A stretch of 64,000 bases of DNA from Nocardioides sp. REDSEA-S33_B3. Its GTDB lineage: Bacteria; Actinomycetota; Actinomycetes; Propionibacteriales; Nocardioidaceae. This document shows positions 50,081 to 60,400 of the stretch, piece after piece. The stretch is from the NCBI GenBank assembly GCA_001627335.1, contig LUPK01000002.1, forward strand, positions 19,406 through 83,405, in the 5' to 3' direction. Positions within the stretch are counted from its first letter, which is position 1; each line of letters begins with the position of its first letter. The translations under genes were made by a program, and so were the position numbers. The notes below the pieces were generated by a model. That model was not told the origin of the DNA and made no database searches. It worked only from the letters and a program-made list of their open reading frames with translations.

Positions 50081-50712
50081 AGCGTGCGGACCCAGTTGCG
50101 CAGGAGGGCGGCGCCGGCGTCCCCCGACTTCTCCGGGTGGAACTGGGTGGCCCACAGCGGACCGTTCTCCACGGCGGCGACGAAGCGGTCGTCCCCGTGG
50201 GACGCCCAGGTCACCAGCGGGGCCGCGGTGCGGTCGTTGGTGACCAGCGTCCAGTCGCGCACGCCGTAGGAGTGCACGAAGTAGAACCGCTCCTGCTCGA
50301 TGCCCTCGAACAGCTTCGTGCCCTCCGGTGCGGTCACGGTGTTCCAGCCCATGTGCGGGACGACCGGCGCCTGCAGACGCTCGACCAGCCCCGGCCACTC
50401 GTCGCAGCCCGCGGTCTCGACGCCGTGCTCGATGCCGCGCTCGAAGAGGATCTGCATCCCCACGCAGATGCCGAGCACCGGCCGGCCGCCGGCCAGCCGC
50501 CGACCGATGATCCGCTCGCCCTTGATGGCGCGCAGGCCCTCCATGCACGCGGCGTACGCCCCGACGCCGGGGACCAGGAGGCCGTCGGCCTCCAGGGCGG
50601 CGTCGAAGTCGGAGGTCAGCGTGACGTCGGCACCGGCACGCTCCACCGCTCGTACGGCGGAGCGGAGGTTGCCGGAGCCGTAGTCGAGGACGACGACCGA
50701 CGGAGCGGTCAC
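50077..50712 (-). CDS. hisH: Imidazole glycerol phosphate synthase glutaminase subunit
   Basis: A 211-residue class I glutamine amidotransferase supplying ammonia to HisF. The nucleophile C83 lies in [15 protein letters not shown] and the catalytic His/Glu in [11 protein letters not shown] near 190-200. The N-terminal [13 protein letters not shown] and oxyanion region LLVPGVGAY are standard. GTG start overlapping the hisB stop (GTGA). Confidence 0.97.
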   Translation of the reverse strand: MTAPSVVVLDYGSGNLRSAVRAVERAGADVTLTSDFDAALEADGLLVPGVGAYAACMEGLRAIKGERIIGRRLAGGRPVLGICVGMQILFERGIEHGVETAGCDEWPGLVERLQAPVVPHMGWNTVTAPEGTKLFEGIEQERFYFVHSYGVRDWTLVTNDRTAAPLVTWASHGDDRFVAAVENGPLWATQFHPEKSGDAGAALLRNWVRTL

Positions 50713-51317
50713 AGAGTGCCCTTCGTGGACGGCACGCCCGTCTCGCGCGGGTCGAGGGCGACCGCGTCACGGAAGGCACGCGCGAACGCCTTGAACTGCG
50801 TCTCCACGATGTGGTGCGGCTCGCGCCCGGCCAGCACGCGCACGTGGAGGGCGAGGTGGGCGTGGAAGGCGATGGACTCGAAGACGTGCTGGGTCAACGA
50901 CCCGAGGTAGGACACCCCGGACCCACCGAGCTGGACGTACTGCTGCCCCTCGGGCTCACCGGTGTGCACGCAGTAGGGACGACCGGAGACGTCGACGACG
51001 GCCTGGACGAGCGCCTCGTCGAGCGGGACGGTGGCGTCGCCGAAGCGGCGCACGCCCTTCTTGTCCCCCAGCGCCTGGCGCAGCGCCTGGCCGAGGGCGA
51101 TCGCGGTGTCCTCCACGGTGTGGTGGGCGTCGATGTGCACGTCGCCGTCGGTCTGGACCGTCAGGTCGACCAGCGCGTGCCGGGCGAACGCGGTGAGCAT
51201 GTGGTCGTAGAAGCCCACGCCCGTGGAGATGTCGTGGCGCCCGGTCCCGTCGAGGTCGACCTCGACGAGCACCTTCGACTCGCTGGTCTGGCGCTCCACG
51301 CGTCCGGTGCGGCTCAT
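50709..51317 (-). CDS. hisB: Imidazoleglycerol-phosphate dehydratase
   Basis: A 202-residue single-function enzyme (no phosphatase domain fused). The two internal half-domains each carry metal-binding histidine motifs: [14 protein letters not shown] and [10 protein letters not shown] with [20 protein letters not shown] near the start is typical. The ATG at 51317 overlaps the hisC stop (TGATGA); a GTG one codon earlier is possible. It converts IGP to imidazole acetol phosphate. Confidence 0.97.
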   Translation of the reverse strand: MSRTGRVERQTSESKVLVEVDLDGTGRHDISTGVGFYDHMLTAFARHALVDLTVQTDGDVHIDAHHTVEDTAIALGQALRQALGDKKGVRRFGDATVPLDEALVQAVVDVSGRPYCVHTGEPEGQQYVQLGGSGVSYLGSLTQHVFESIAFHAHLALHVRVLAGREPHHIVETQFKAFARAFRDAVALDPRETGVPSTKGTL

Positions 51318-52435
51318 CACTTGCTCCCACTCTCGTCCAGCACGGCGTCCAGGGCCTCCCTGAACGCGGTCATCTCCTCAGGCGTCCCGATCGACACCCG
51401 CAGCCAGCCCTCGGGGCCGACCTCGCGGACCAGGACACCCTGGTCCAGCAACCGCTGCCACACAGCATGCCGGTCCGGGAAGGTCCCGAACAACGCGAAG
51501 TTGGCGTCGGAGTCGGCGACGTCGAGGCCGCGACCCCGCAGCCAGGCCACGGTCTCGTCGCGCTCGTGACGCAGCTCGTCGACCTTGCCCAGCAGCTCCT
51601 CGTGGTGGCGCAGGGCCGCGAGCGCGACCGCCTGGCTCACTGCGGAGAGGTGGTAGGGCAGGCGCACGACGCGGATCGCGTCGCAGATGCGCGGGTCGGC
51701 GGCGAGGTAGCCCAGCCGCAGCCCCGCACCCGCGAACGCCTTGCTCATGGTGCGCGTGACCACGAGGTTGGGGTACGACGGCAGCAGCTCGATCGCGCTG
51801 GGCGTGCCGGTCCGGCGGAACTCGCCGTAGGCCTCGTCGACCACCAGCAGGCCGTCGTCGCCCAGCGCCTCGCACAGCACGCCGACGACCTCGGGCTCCA
51901 GCGCGGTGCCGGTCGGGTTGTTGGGGCTCGGCAGCAGCACCAGGCTCGGCCGCTCGGTGCGCACCAGCTCCAGCGCGGCGTCCACGTCGAGCGTGAAGTC
52001 CTCGGCGCGACGCCCGGCCACGAAGCGGCTGTGGGTGTCGCGGGCGTACTCCGGGTACATCGAGTACGTGGGCGCGAAGCTCACGACGGTCCGGCCCGGG
52101 CCCCCGAAGGCCTGCAGCAGCTGCAGCATCACCTCGTTGGAGCCGTTGGCGGCCCACACCTGCTCGGGGGTGATCGGGTCCTGCCCGTCGGCCACGTCGC
52201 GCGACAGGTAGTCCGCCAGTCCTTCGCGCAGCGCGACGTGCTCGCGGTCGGGGTAGCGGTTCAGCCCTCGAGCCGCCTCGGCCGCAGCCGCCGCGATGTC
52301 GGCGACGCACGCCTCGGAGGGTCCGTAGGGGTTCTCGTTGGTGTTGAGCTGCACCGGCGCCTGCTCCAGCGAGAGCTGGGGCGCGCCGTACGGCGCGAGG
52401 CCGCGCAGCTCCTCGCGGAGCGGCGGGAAGGTCAT
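51317..52435 (-). CDS. hisC: Histidinol-phosphate aminotransferase
   Basis: A 372-residue class I/II PLP aminotransferase. The PLP lysine is in [19 protein letters not shown] (near 230), substrate-binding [14 protein letters not shown] at the start, [13 protein letters not shown] in the middle and the C-terminal [12 protein letters not shown] arginine motif. ATG start 9 bases after the hisD stop. The family can also act on aromatic amino acids, but its place in the operon supports histidine synthesis. Confidence 0.97.
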   Translation of the reverse strand: MTFPPLREELRGLAPYGAPQLSLEQAPVQLNTNENPYGPSEACVADIAAAAAEAARGLNRYPDREHVALREGLADYLSRDVADGQDPITPEQVWAANGSNEVMLQLLQAFGGPGRTVVSFAPTYSMYPEYARDTHSRFVAGRRAEDFTLDVDAALELVRTERPSLVLLPSPNNPTGTALEPEVVGVLCEALGDDGLLVVDEAYGEFRRTGTPSAIELLPSYPNLVVTRTMSKAFAGAGLRLGYLAADPRICDAIRVVRLPYHLSAVSQAVALAALRHHEELLGKVDELRHERDETVAWLRGRGLDVADSDANFALFGTFPDRHAVWQRLLDQGVLVREVGPEGWLRVSIGTPEEMTAFREALDAVLDESGSK

Positions 52436-52444
52436 CCGGATCCC

Positions 52445-53761
52445 CTAGCGCTGAAACCGGATGCGGACCGACTGCCCGTGGCCGGGCAGGTCCTCGGCCT
52501 CGGCCAGCGTCACGACGTGGTCGGCGACCGCCTCGAGGCCCTCGCGGGAGTAGTCCACGACGTGCACCGACTTGGTGAACGCGCGCACCGACAACCCCGA
52601 GGAGTGGCAGGCGCAGCCGCCGGTGGGCAGCACGTGGTTGGACCCGGCGCAGTAGTCGCCCAGCGCGGTCGGGGCGTAGTCGCCGATGAAGATCGCTCCG
52701 GCGTTGCGGATGCGGGCGGCGACGGCCGCAGCGTCACGGGTCTGGATCTCCAGGTGCTCCGAGGCGTAGGCGTCGCACACCTCCACGCCCTGGTCGAGGT
52801 CGTCGACCAGCACGATGCCGGACTGAGCACCGCCCAGGGCGACCTTCACGCGCTCGACGTGGCCGGTGGTGGCGACCTGCTTCTCGAGCTCGGCCTCCAC
52901 GTCGTCGGCCAGCGTCTCGGAGTCGGTGACCAGCACGGCCGCGGCCAGCGGGTCGTGCTCGGCCTCGGAGATCAGGTCGGCGGCGACGTACGCCGCATCG
53001 GCGGTCTCGTCGGCGAGGATCGCGACCTCGGTGGGACCGGCCTCGGAGTCGACGCCGACCAGGCCCTTGAGGAGGCGCTTGGCGGTCACGACCCAGATGT
53101 TGCCCGGCCCGGTCACGAGGTCGACCTTGGCGCAGGGGCCGGTGCCGTAGGCGAACATGGCGATCGCCTGCGCGCCGCCCACGGCGTAGACCTCCTCGAC
53201 CCCGAGCAGGGCGCAGGCCGCGAGGATGGTGGGGTGCGGCAGGCCGCCGAACTCCTTCTGCGGCGGGCTCGCCAGCGCCAGCGACGGGACGCCGGCCACC
53301 TGCGCCGGCACGACGTTCATCAGCACGCTGGAGACCAGGGGCGCGAGGCCACCGGGGACGTAGAGCCCGACGCGACCGACCGGGACCTTGCGGTGCACGA
53401 CACGCGCGCCCGGGCCGAGGTCGGTGACGACGTCCTGCTCGAGCTCGGCCTCGCTGGCCACCCGCAGGCGGCGGACGGACTCCTCCAGCCCGGCGCGGAT
53501 GGCGGGGTCGAGCTCCTCCAGCGCGCGGGTCATCTCCTCGACCGGCACCCGGATGTCGCTCTGGGTGACGCCGTCGAACTTCTGCGACATCTCCAGGATC
53601 GCCTCGAGGCCGCGGGTGCGGACCTCCTCGCAGATCGCATGCGTCGCCGGGACCGCTGCTTCCACGTCGAAGTCCGCACGCGGCAGGGCCGTCCGGTAGT
53701 CGAACGGCTCACCCGGCGTGCGGCCCGTGGCGGCGCTGCGCAGGTCGATCCGGCGAATCAT
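52445..53761 (-). CDS. hisD: Histidinol dehydrogenase
   Basis: A 438-residue zinc NAD enzyme oxidising histidinol to histidine in two steps. Signature stretches are [43 protein letters not shown], a SEHLEIQ pair with the catalytic Glu/His, and [14 protein letters not shown]. First gene of hisDCBH-orf-priA-hisF. The ATG at 53761 is preferred: a TAGACT hexamer lies 7 bases upstream, so a leaderless transcript is predicted and no leader attenuator is possible from that promoter. Confidence 0.98.
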   Translation of the reverse strand: MIRRIDLRSAATGRTPGEPFDYRTALPRADFDVEAAVPATHAICEEVRTRGLEAILEMSQKFDGVTQSDIRVPVEEMTRALEELDPAIRAGLEESVRRLRVASEAELEQDVVTDLGPGARVVHRKVPVGRVGLYVPGGLAPLVSSVLMNVVPAQVAGVPSLALASPPQKEFGGLPHPTILAACALLGVEEVYAVGGAQAIAMFAYGTGPCAKVDLVTGPGNIWVVTAKRLLKGLVGVDSEAGPTEVAILADETADAAYVAADLISEAEHDPLAAAVLVTDSETLADDVEAELEKQVATTGHVERVKVALGGAQSGIVLVDDLDQGVEVCDAYASEHLEIQTRDAAAVAARIRNAGAIFIGDYAPTALGDYCAGSNHVLPTGGCACHSSGLSVRAFTKSVHVVDYSREGLEAVADHVVTLAEAEDLPGHGQSVRIRFQR

Positions 53762-53768
53762 GGGGCCA

Positions 53769-53774
53769 AGTCTA
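53769..53774 (-). promoter_or_regulatory. -10 hexamer, leaderless his operon
   Basis: TAGACT on the minus strand ends 7 bases before the hisD ATG. A TTCGGG at 18 bases further upstream could be the -35. Confidence 0.65.
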
Positions 53775-53833
53775 CGAGCGGGCGGTGGCGCGCCCGAACC
53801 CGCGATGCCCCGATGGACACACCACCCATCCCC

Positions 53834-53839
53834 TAGGGT
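53834..53839 (+). promoter_or_regulatory. -10 hexamer, leaderless LON-domain gene
   Basis: TAGGGT ends 7 bases before the GTG at 53847; it is back to back with the hisD promoter, 60 bases apart. Confidence 0.65.
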
Positions 53840-53846
53840 CGAAGAC

Positions 53847-54521
53847 GTGACCTCGACGCTCCCGATGTTCCCGCTGAACTCGGTGCTGTTCCCGGGCGTC
53901 ACCGTCCCCCTGCGGGTCTTCGAGGACCGCTACCGCGCGATGGTCCACCACCTGCTGCGCATCGAGGACCCCGCCGAACGGCTCTTCGCCTCCGTCGGCA
54001 TCCGCGAGGGATACGAGGTCGGCGAGCACGGCGCCCAGTCGCTCTACCGCGTGGGGGTGCGGCTTCAGCTGACCGAGGCCGAGCAGCACGACGACGGCAC
54101 CTTCTCGATCCTGGCGGTGGGCCGCGACCGCATCTCCCTGGAGCGGCTCGACAGCTCCGGTCTCTTCCCCCTCGGCCATGTCGAGGAGCGCCCCGAGGCG
54201 GTGCCGGTCATGGACCCGATGCTCGAGGCCGTGATGGAGCGGGCCCGGTCCACGTTCACCGCCTACCGTGCCGCGCTGGCCGCGATCCGGGCGGACCCGC
54301 ACGAGGGCTCGCTGCCGCAGGACCCGACGTACCTCTCCTGGACGCTGTCGGCCAGCGCTCCCCTGCCGATGCCGGAGCGGCAGGGGCTGCTGGAGTGCGA
54401 CGACCCGATCTCGCGCCTGGAGATGGTGACCGACCTGCTGCGAGCCGAGCTGCGCGCGATGAACGTCATCCCCTCCCTGCCCGCCACCGAGGTGGCCCGC
54501 ACCCGCTGGTCGCCGAACTGA
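53847..54521 (+). CDS. LON substrate-binding domain protein
   Basis: A 224-residue protein with only the N-terminal LON domain ([25 protein letters not shown] at the start, [11 protein letters not shown] and [14 protein letters not shown] regions), without ATPase or protease parts. Such stand-alone LON-domain proteins are widespread and of uncertain function, perhaps substrate adaptors. The GTG start is leaderless by prediction. It is head to head with hisD and followed by a hairpin and ybaK on the same strand. Confidence 0.9.
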   Translation: MTSTLPMFPLNSVLFPGVTVPLRVFEDRYRAMVHHLLRIEDPAERLFASVGIREGYEVGEHGAQSLYRVGVRLQLTEAEQHDDGTFSILAVGRDRISLERLDSSGLFPLGHVEERPEAVPVMDPMLEAVMERARSTFTAYRAALAAIRADPHEGSLPQDPTYLSWTLSASAPLPMPERQGLLECDDPISRLEMVTDLLRAELRAMNVIPSLPATEVARTRWSPN

Positions 54522-54528
54522 GCCGCCA

Positions 54529-54557
54529 GGAACCGTGCGAGGAACGAGCACGGTTCC
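54529..54557 (+). terminator. Hairpin after the LON-domain gene
   Basis: GGAACCGTGC and GCACGGTTCC pair perfectly over 10 bp with a 9-base loop, 7 bases after the stop codon. Confidence 0.7.
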
Positions 54558-54618
54558 GTGGGCGGTGAAGGTCGAGCAAGCGTCGCGACCCGGTGAGACG
54601 AAGGAGAACCTGACACCC

Positions 54619-55110
54619 ATGGCCAAGAAGACGAAGCAGACCGCCGGCACCCCGGCGACCGTCGCCCTGACCCGCGCAGGCGTGGAGTTCACGGTCCACC
54701 CCTACGATCACGACCCCCGAGCGGAGTCCTACGGCCTGGAGGCGGCCGAGGCGCTCGGGCTGGCGCCGGAGCAGGTGTTCAAGACCCTCTTCGCGAGCCT
54801 CGACGGGCGGTTGGTCGTCGGTGTGGTGCCGGTGACCGGCCAACTGGACCTCAAGGCCCTGGTCCGGGCGCTGGGCGGGAGCAAGGCGGTGATGGCCGAC
54901 CCGGCGGCGGCCGAGCGGGCGACAGGGTACGTCGTCGGCGGGATCTCCCCGGTGGGCCAGAAGCGGCAGCACCCGACGGTGGTCGACGAGTCCGCGCTGA
55001 CCCACGACCGGGTCTACGTCTCCGGTGGCCGCCGGGGCCTGGACCTGGGCCTCTCCCCCGCCGACCTCGTGCGGATCACCTCCGCCGTGACTGCCCGCAT
55101 CGGTCGCTGA
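54619..55110 (+). CDS. ybaK: Cys-tRNA(Pro)/Cys-tRNA(Cys) deacylase YbaK
   Basis: A 163-residue YbaK/EbsC-domain editing protein that hydrolyses mischarged Cys-tRNA(Pro). The conserved lysine is K55 in EQVFKTLFASLDG (equivalent to E. coli K46), with VVPVTGQLDLKAL, ATGYVVGGISPVGQ and the C-terminal VYVSGGRRGLDLGLSP all usual. The ATG at 54619 follows GAAGGAGAA at a rather long spacing of about 11 bases; the frame is open further upstream but crosses the hairpin. Single gene between two terminators. Confidence 0.94.
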   Translation: MAKKTKQTAGTPATVALTRAGVEFTVHPYDHDPRAESYGLEAAEALGLAPEQVFKTLFASLDGRLVVGVVPVTGQLDLKALVRALGGSKAVMADPAAAERATGYVVGGISPVGQKRQHPTVVDESALTHDRVYVSGGRRGLDLGLSPADLVRITSAVTARIGR

Positions 55111-55147
55111 ACGACCCTCACACACCCGCGGGCCCCTGCCCGCCGAA

Positions 55148-55167
55148 CCGGCGTATTGATACGCCGG
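55148..55167. terminator. Hairpin between ybaK and the DUF3352 gene
   Basis: CCGGCGTA and TACGCCGG form an 8-bp stem with a TTGA loop between these convergent genes. Confidence 0.65.
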
Positions 55168-55182
55168 CTCAGCGTGAGCGGG

Positions 55183-56874
55183 TCAGTCGGTGGAGATGCG
55201 CAGCAGACCGCGCAGGCTGCCGTCGTCCTCGATCCAGGACGAGGAGCCCAGGGCGGCCAGCGGCTCCAGGTTGTCGCGGACCTCGGCCATGTCGTCCCCC
55301 TCGTCGAGGGGCTCCTCGACTCCGGGCAGGTCGCCGAACCCGGCGGTGAACGCGTCCTCCAGGGCCTCCATGAAGCCGATGGCCACCTCGGCCACCACGT
55401 CGATGTCGGCGTAGGCGACGCTCACCAGGCCGTCGGTCTCCGGCACCACGTCACGGAAGCGATCGCTGTCGCCGAGGTCGCCGCCCTCGGCGACCTCGTC
55501 GCGCCACGAGGCACTGGGGCCCACCGCCACCACGTCGTCGCCGGCACTGACACCGAGCAGGTCCGCGCCCGGGGCCTGGAAGGGACCGAGGAACGGACCC
55601 ACCGCGTCGGCGAGGTCCTGCACCGCCTGCTCCTCACCGTCCATCACCAGCGCGAGCGGGATGGAGCCCAGGTCGCCCCGGAAGAGGTCGTTCGCGTCGA
55701 CGTCGCCGCCGACGGCCAGGGCGATCGCGTCTCCCGCAGCCTCCTCGACCTCGTCGAGCCCGAGCCCGACGGTCTCCTGGAGCGCGAGCTCGACGTCGCC
55801 GGGCTCGAGGCCGGCGGTGGGGTCGGACTCGATGAGGTCGGCCAGCCAGCCGGTCCAGCCCTCCCCCAGGCCGTAGGCGTAGACCAGCGAGGTGTCCTCG
55901 GGCAGGTCCTCGACCAGCGTCCCCGCGTCGCCGTCGAAGGCGTCCAGCAGCTCGGACTCGCCCATCGACCCGGCCAGCTCCAGCTCGAGCCCGCCGTCGT
56001 CGAAGCGCACCTGGGCGATGCCGCCCTCGAACTGCTCGGCGGCCTCGACCACCTCGGCGGGAGGCTCGGAGGGAGCGCCCAGGCTCGGGTCGAAGCCCAT
56101 GACCGCCTCCCAGTTGTCCAGCAGCAGCGTCCCGGCCCCGGGTGCGGCGTACATCGTGAGCAGGCCGGCGTCGAGCTCGCCCGTCCAGCGCTGGAAGTCC
56201 TCGTCGTCGGCCAGCGTGCCCTCGTCCTCGACCAGCTCGCCGGCCCGACGGAGGTCCTCCTCGGTCTCGGCGACGAGCATCCAGCCGTCCTCCACGGAGT
56301 ACGCCGTCGAGTCCTGCTCCCCGACGCACTCGGTGACCGCGGCGATGCCCTCCGTGGCCGCGTCCTCGTCGCGCACCTCGAGGGCGATCAGCGGCGAGGG
56401 AGTGTCCGTGGTCAGGGCGACGGCCGCCAGGCCGATCCGCTCCCCCAGCCACGGCTCGATGTCTTCGTCGTAGGAGAGGCCGTCGCAGCCGGACTCCGCG
56501 ATGAGGAGGTCGGCCAGCTCCTCGCGCAGGTCGATCTCGCCCAGGTCGCCGTCGAGACCCAGCTCCTCGGCGATCAGGGGGAACTTCTCCAGGGTGCGCA
56601 GGGCCTCCAGCTTCTGGCTGCCGCTCGGGTCCAGGGTCAGCCCGACGTAGCCGACCGCGGACGCCGGCAGCGCCTCGGCGGCCTGTGCTCCCTCGTCGAG
56701 GAACCACCGGGCGCCGAAGGCAGCGCCACCGACGGCGGCGAGGCCGAGGCCGGCGAGCACCGGCACGAGCACCTTGCGGCGACGGCCCGGACGGTCACGG
56801 TCGAGCGGACGACCCCCGCCCTGCTCGAGAAGCTCCGGCTGCCCGCCGTCGTGCGGATCGGGGGTGTGGCTCAT
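55183..56874 (-). CDS. DUF3352 membrane-anchored protein
   Basis: A 563-residue protein: a polar N-terminus with a basic RRRK patch, one membrane anchor near residues 35-55 (VLVPVLAGLGLAAVGGAAFG), then a large extracytoplasmic acidic domain that matches DUF3352 by its ALPASAVGYVGLTLDPSGSQ opening and repeated VAETEEDL-like segments. The family is widespread in actinobacteria and uncharacterised. The Asp/Glu content is strikingly high. It follows the small membrane protein gene by 6 bases and may share a transcript with dnaE1. Function unknown. Confidence 0.85.
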   Translation of the reverse strand: MSHTPDPHDGGQPELLEQGGGRPLDRDRPGRRRKVLVPVLAGLGLAAVGGAAFGARWFLDEGAQAAEALPASAVGYVGLTLDPSGSQKLEALRTLEKFPLIAEELGLDGDLGEIDLREELADLLIAESGCDGLSYDEDIEPWLGERIGLAAVALTTDTPSPLIALEVRDEDAATEGIAAVTECVGEQDSTAYSVEDGWMLVAETEEDLRRAGELVEDEGTLADDEDFQRWTGELDAGLLTMYAAPGAGTLLLDNWEAVMGFDPSLGAPSEPPAEVVEAAEQFEGGIAQVRFDDGGLELELAGSMGESELLDAFDGDAGTLVEDLPEDTSLVYAYGLGEGWTGWLADLIESDPTAGLEPGDVELALQETVGLGLDEVEEAAGDAIALAVGGDVDANDLFRGDLGSIPLALVMDGEEQAVQDLADAVGPFLGPFQAPGADLLGVSAGDDVVAVGPSASWRDEVAEGGDLGDSDRFRDVVPETDGLVSVAYADIDVVAEVAIGFMEALEDAFTAGFGDLPGVEEPLDEGDDMAEVRDNLEPLAALGSSSWIEDDGSLRGLLRISTD

Positions 56875-56880
56875 GGGGGA

Positions 56881-57453
56881 CTACTCCCGGTGTCGCCCAG
56901 GGATGAGGAGGAAGACCGCGCACAGCGCCACGAGCGAGGCGAGCGGCCACACGAGCAGGGCCCCTGGAGATCCCAGCGCGAGGTGGTCGGGCAGCACGGT
57001 ACCCCGCTCGGCGGTCAGCGCGAGGACCTGAGGGTCGGCCGGGCCGAGCCGGGTCCCGACCTGCCACATGAGGACGGCGGCCACCACCGAGCCGCCGGCC
57101 ACCGTGCCGAGCACCAGCAGCTCGTCGCGCCGGGCGAGCAGCGCCATGAGGCCGCCGAGGACCAGCCCGGCGGCACCGCCGATGACCACGAACAGCCCGG
57201 TGCCGGAGAACTGGTTGCGCAGCCCCGCGGGGTCGTAGCGGAACTCCGAGTCCACGACGAACCACTCGCGGCGCACCACCAGCCCCTGGCTGGGCTGCCA
57301 CAGGTGCTCCCACAGGACCCCCAGGCCGGCACCGGTGAGGGCGAAGAGTCCGAGCACGAGGGCGGCCCGCAGCCAGGCCCTCCGCGTCTCGGGGGACGCG
57401 GGCACGGAGGTCACCCGGATCGGGGCCGAGGAGTCGGTCAGCTGGTGAGACAC
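56881..57453 (-). CDS. Four-span membrane protein (possibly DUF2567)
   Basis: A 190-residue protein with four hydrophobic segments (about 26-47, 87-106, 112-130, 160-183) and an extracytoplasmic loop between the first two with VVRREWFVVDSEFRYDPAGLRNQFSGTG. This layout fits the actinobacterial DUF2567 membrane proteins, a call I hold only moderately. GTG start lies 16 bases inside the end of dnaE1, so translation is probably coupled. Function unknown; a link to replication is unproven. Confidence 0.7.
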   Translation of the reverse strand: MSHQLTDSSAPIRVTSVPASPETRRAWLRAALVLGLFALTGAGLGVLWEHLWQPSQGLVVRREWFVVDSEFRYDPAGLRNQFSGTGLFVVIGGAAGLVLGGLMALLARRDELLVLGTVAGGSVVAAVLMWQVGTRLGPADPQVLALTAERGTVLPDHLALGSPGALLVWPLASLVALCAVFLLIPGRHRE

Positions 57454-60400
57454 CCGGGCCCCAGCAGCTGCTTGAGGTCCGCGAACAGCGCCGGCGTCGG
57501 GGTGACCCGCAGCCGGTCGTCGAGCCTCATGACGAGGGTCTGCTCACGCTTCATCAGCCGCAACCGTACTTCGGTCATCCCAGGATGGGTGGCGAGCACG
57601 TCGCGCAGCTGCTCCACGACGGGGCCGGTGCACCGGGTGGAGGGCAGCGAGATCACGACCGGCCCCGATGGCCCGTCGGTGATGTCGGGGACCGACACCT
57701 CCTGGCCGTGGATCTCCGGCTGGTCCTTGCTCTTGGACAACCGGCCCTTGACCGTGAGGATCGCGTCCTCGACGAGCAGGGTGCTGGCCAGCTGGTAGGA
57801 GCTGGGGAAGAGCAGCACGTCGATCGCGCCGTCGAGGTCCTCCAGCGTCACCATCGCCCAGGCGTCGCCGCGCTTGGTGATCTTGCGCTGCACCGAGGTG
57901 ACCAGGCCGCTGATGCAGATCGGGGACCCGTCGGCCCGTGACTCGTCGAGCATCAGCTCGCCGATGGTGCAGTCGGTGCCCTGGGAGAGCACGTGCTCCA
58001 ACCCGAGCAGCGGGTGGTCGGACACGTAGAGGCCGAGCATGTCCCGCTCGTGGCCGAGCAGGGTCATCTTGTCCCACTCGTCGATGTCGGGGATCGTCAC
58101 GCTGACCCCGAAGGAGCCGGAGTCCTCCTCGTCGAGCCCCCCGAACAGCGAGTCCTGGCCGATCGCCTCGTTGCGCTTGATGTCGACGTACTGGTCGACG
58201 GCCGTCTCGTGGATCGCCACCAGCGCCTTGCGGCGGTGCTTCATCTCGTCGAAGGCACCCGCCTTGATCAGCGACTCCATCACCCGCTTGTTGCACACGT
58301 GCGCGGGCACCTTGGACAGGAAGTCGTTGAAGTCGGTGTAGCGGCCCTTCTCCTCGCGCGCGGAGACGATGCCGTCGACGACGTTGCCGCCGACGTTGCG
58401 CACCGCGGTGAGGCCGAAGCGGATGTCGGTGCCGACGGGGGTGAAGTTGGCCGCCGACTCGTTGACGTCGGGCGGCAGGACCTGGATCTTCATCCGCCGG
58501 CACTCGTTGAGGTAGATCGCCGACTTGTCCTTGTCGTCGCGCACCGAGGTGAGCAGCGCGGCCATGTACTCGGCCGGGTAGTTGGCCTTGAGGTAGGCGG
58601 TCCAGTAGGAGACCAGGCCGTACGCCGCGGAGTGGGCCTTGTTGAACGCGTAGTCGGAGAACGGCAGCAGGATGTCCCACAGCGTCTTGATCGCCGCGTC
58701 GGAGTAGCCGCGCTCCTTCATGCCGCCGGAGAAGCCCTCGAACTGCTTGTCCAGCTCGGCCTTCTTCTTCTTGCCCATGGCGCGACGCAGGATGTCTGCT
58801 TGTCCGAGGCTGTAGCCGGCGAGCTTCTGGGCGATCGCCATGACCTGCTCCTGGTAGACGATGAGACCGTAGGTCTCCCCCAGGACGTCCTCGAGCGGCT
58901 CGGCGAGCTCGGGGTGGATCGGCTCGACCGGCTCGCGGCCGGTCTTGCGGCGGGCGTACTTGTTGTGGGAGTCCGCACCCATCGGACCCGGTCGGTAGAG
59001 CGCGCCGACGGCGGAGATGTCCTCGAAGGTGTCGGGCCGCATCGAGCGCAGCAGCGCGCGCATCGGTCCGCCGTCGAGCTGGAAGACGCCGAGGGTGTCG
59101 CCGCGCTGCAGCAGCGCGTACGTCGCCGGGTCGGTGAGCGGGAGCTCCTCGAGGACGACGTCCTCGCCCCGGTTGGCCTTGATGTTCTTCACGGCGTCGT
59201 CCATCACCGTGAGGTTGCGCAGCCCGAGGAAGTCCATCTTGATCAGGCCGAGGCCCTCACAGGTGGGGTAGTCGAACTGGGTGATCATCGCGCCGTCGGC
59301 CGGCCGCTTCAGCAGCGGGATCACGTCGATCAGCGGCTCGCTGGACATGATGACGCCGGCGGCGTGCACGCCCCACTGCCGCTTGAGGCCCTCGATGCCG
59401 ATCGCGGTGTCGACCACGCGCTTGACGTCGTTGTCGGCGTCGTAGAGCTGCCGGAACTCCCCACCCTCGCCGTAGCGCTTGTGCTGGGGGTCGAAGATCT
59501 CCTGCAGCGGGACGTCCTTGCCCATCACCGCGGCCGGCATCGCCTTGGTGATGCGGTCACCCATCGCGAAGGGGTAGCCGAGGATGCGCGAGGAGTCCTT
59601 GACGGCCTGCTTGGCCTTGATGGTGCCGTAGGTGACGATGTAGCTGACCCGGTCATCGCCGTACTTCTCGGTGACGTACTTGATGACCTCGCCGCGCCGG
59701 CGCTCGTCGAAGTCGATGTCGAAGTCGGGCATCGAGACACGGTCGGGGTTGAGGAAGCGCTCGAAGATCAGGCCGTGCTCGAGCGGGTCGAGGTCGGTGA
59801 TCCGCAGGGCGTAGGCGACCATCGAGCCCGCACCCGAGCCTCGGCCCGGCCCCACGCGGATGCCGTGGTCCTTGGCCCAGTTGATGAAGTCGGCGACGAC
59901 GAGGAAGTAGCCCGGGAAGCCCATCTGAGTGATGACGCCCAGCTCGTACTCGGCCTGCTTGCGGACCTTGTCGGGCACGCCGCCGGGGTAACGGTGCGAG
60001 AGACCTGTCTCGACCTCCTTGACCAGCCAGGAGTCCTCGTTCTCCCCCGGCGGGCAGGGGAAGCGCGGCATGTACTTGCCGACGGTCTCGGTGAACTGCA
60101 CGTCGCAGCGCTCGGCGATGAGCAGCGTGTTGTCGCAGGCGGCCGGGAAGTCGCGCCACAGCTCGCGCATCTCGGCGGCGGACTTGATGTAGTAGCCGTC
60201 GCCGGAGAAGGCGAAGCGCTGGCCGGGGCCGTCACCGGCGGGGATGTCCATCGTCGAGCCGGAGTTGATGCACAGCAGGTGCTCCTGGCTGGCGGCGTCC
60301 TCGCGGTTGACGTAGTGGGAGTCGTTGGTGGCCAGCAGCGGGATCTTGAGGTCGTCGGCGAGGCGCAGCAGCCCGTCGCGGACCCGGCGCTCGATGTCGA

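Noticed and set aside
53762..53846. Histidine leader peptide or T-box before hisD
   Set aside because: The gap is 85 bases, the predicted start is on the ATG itself, and no run of His codons or T-box motif was seen.
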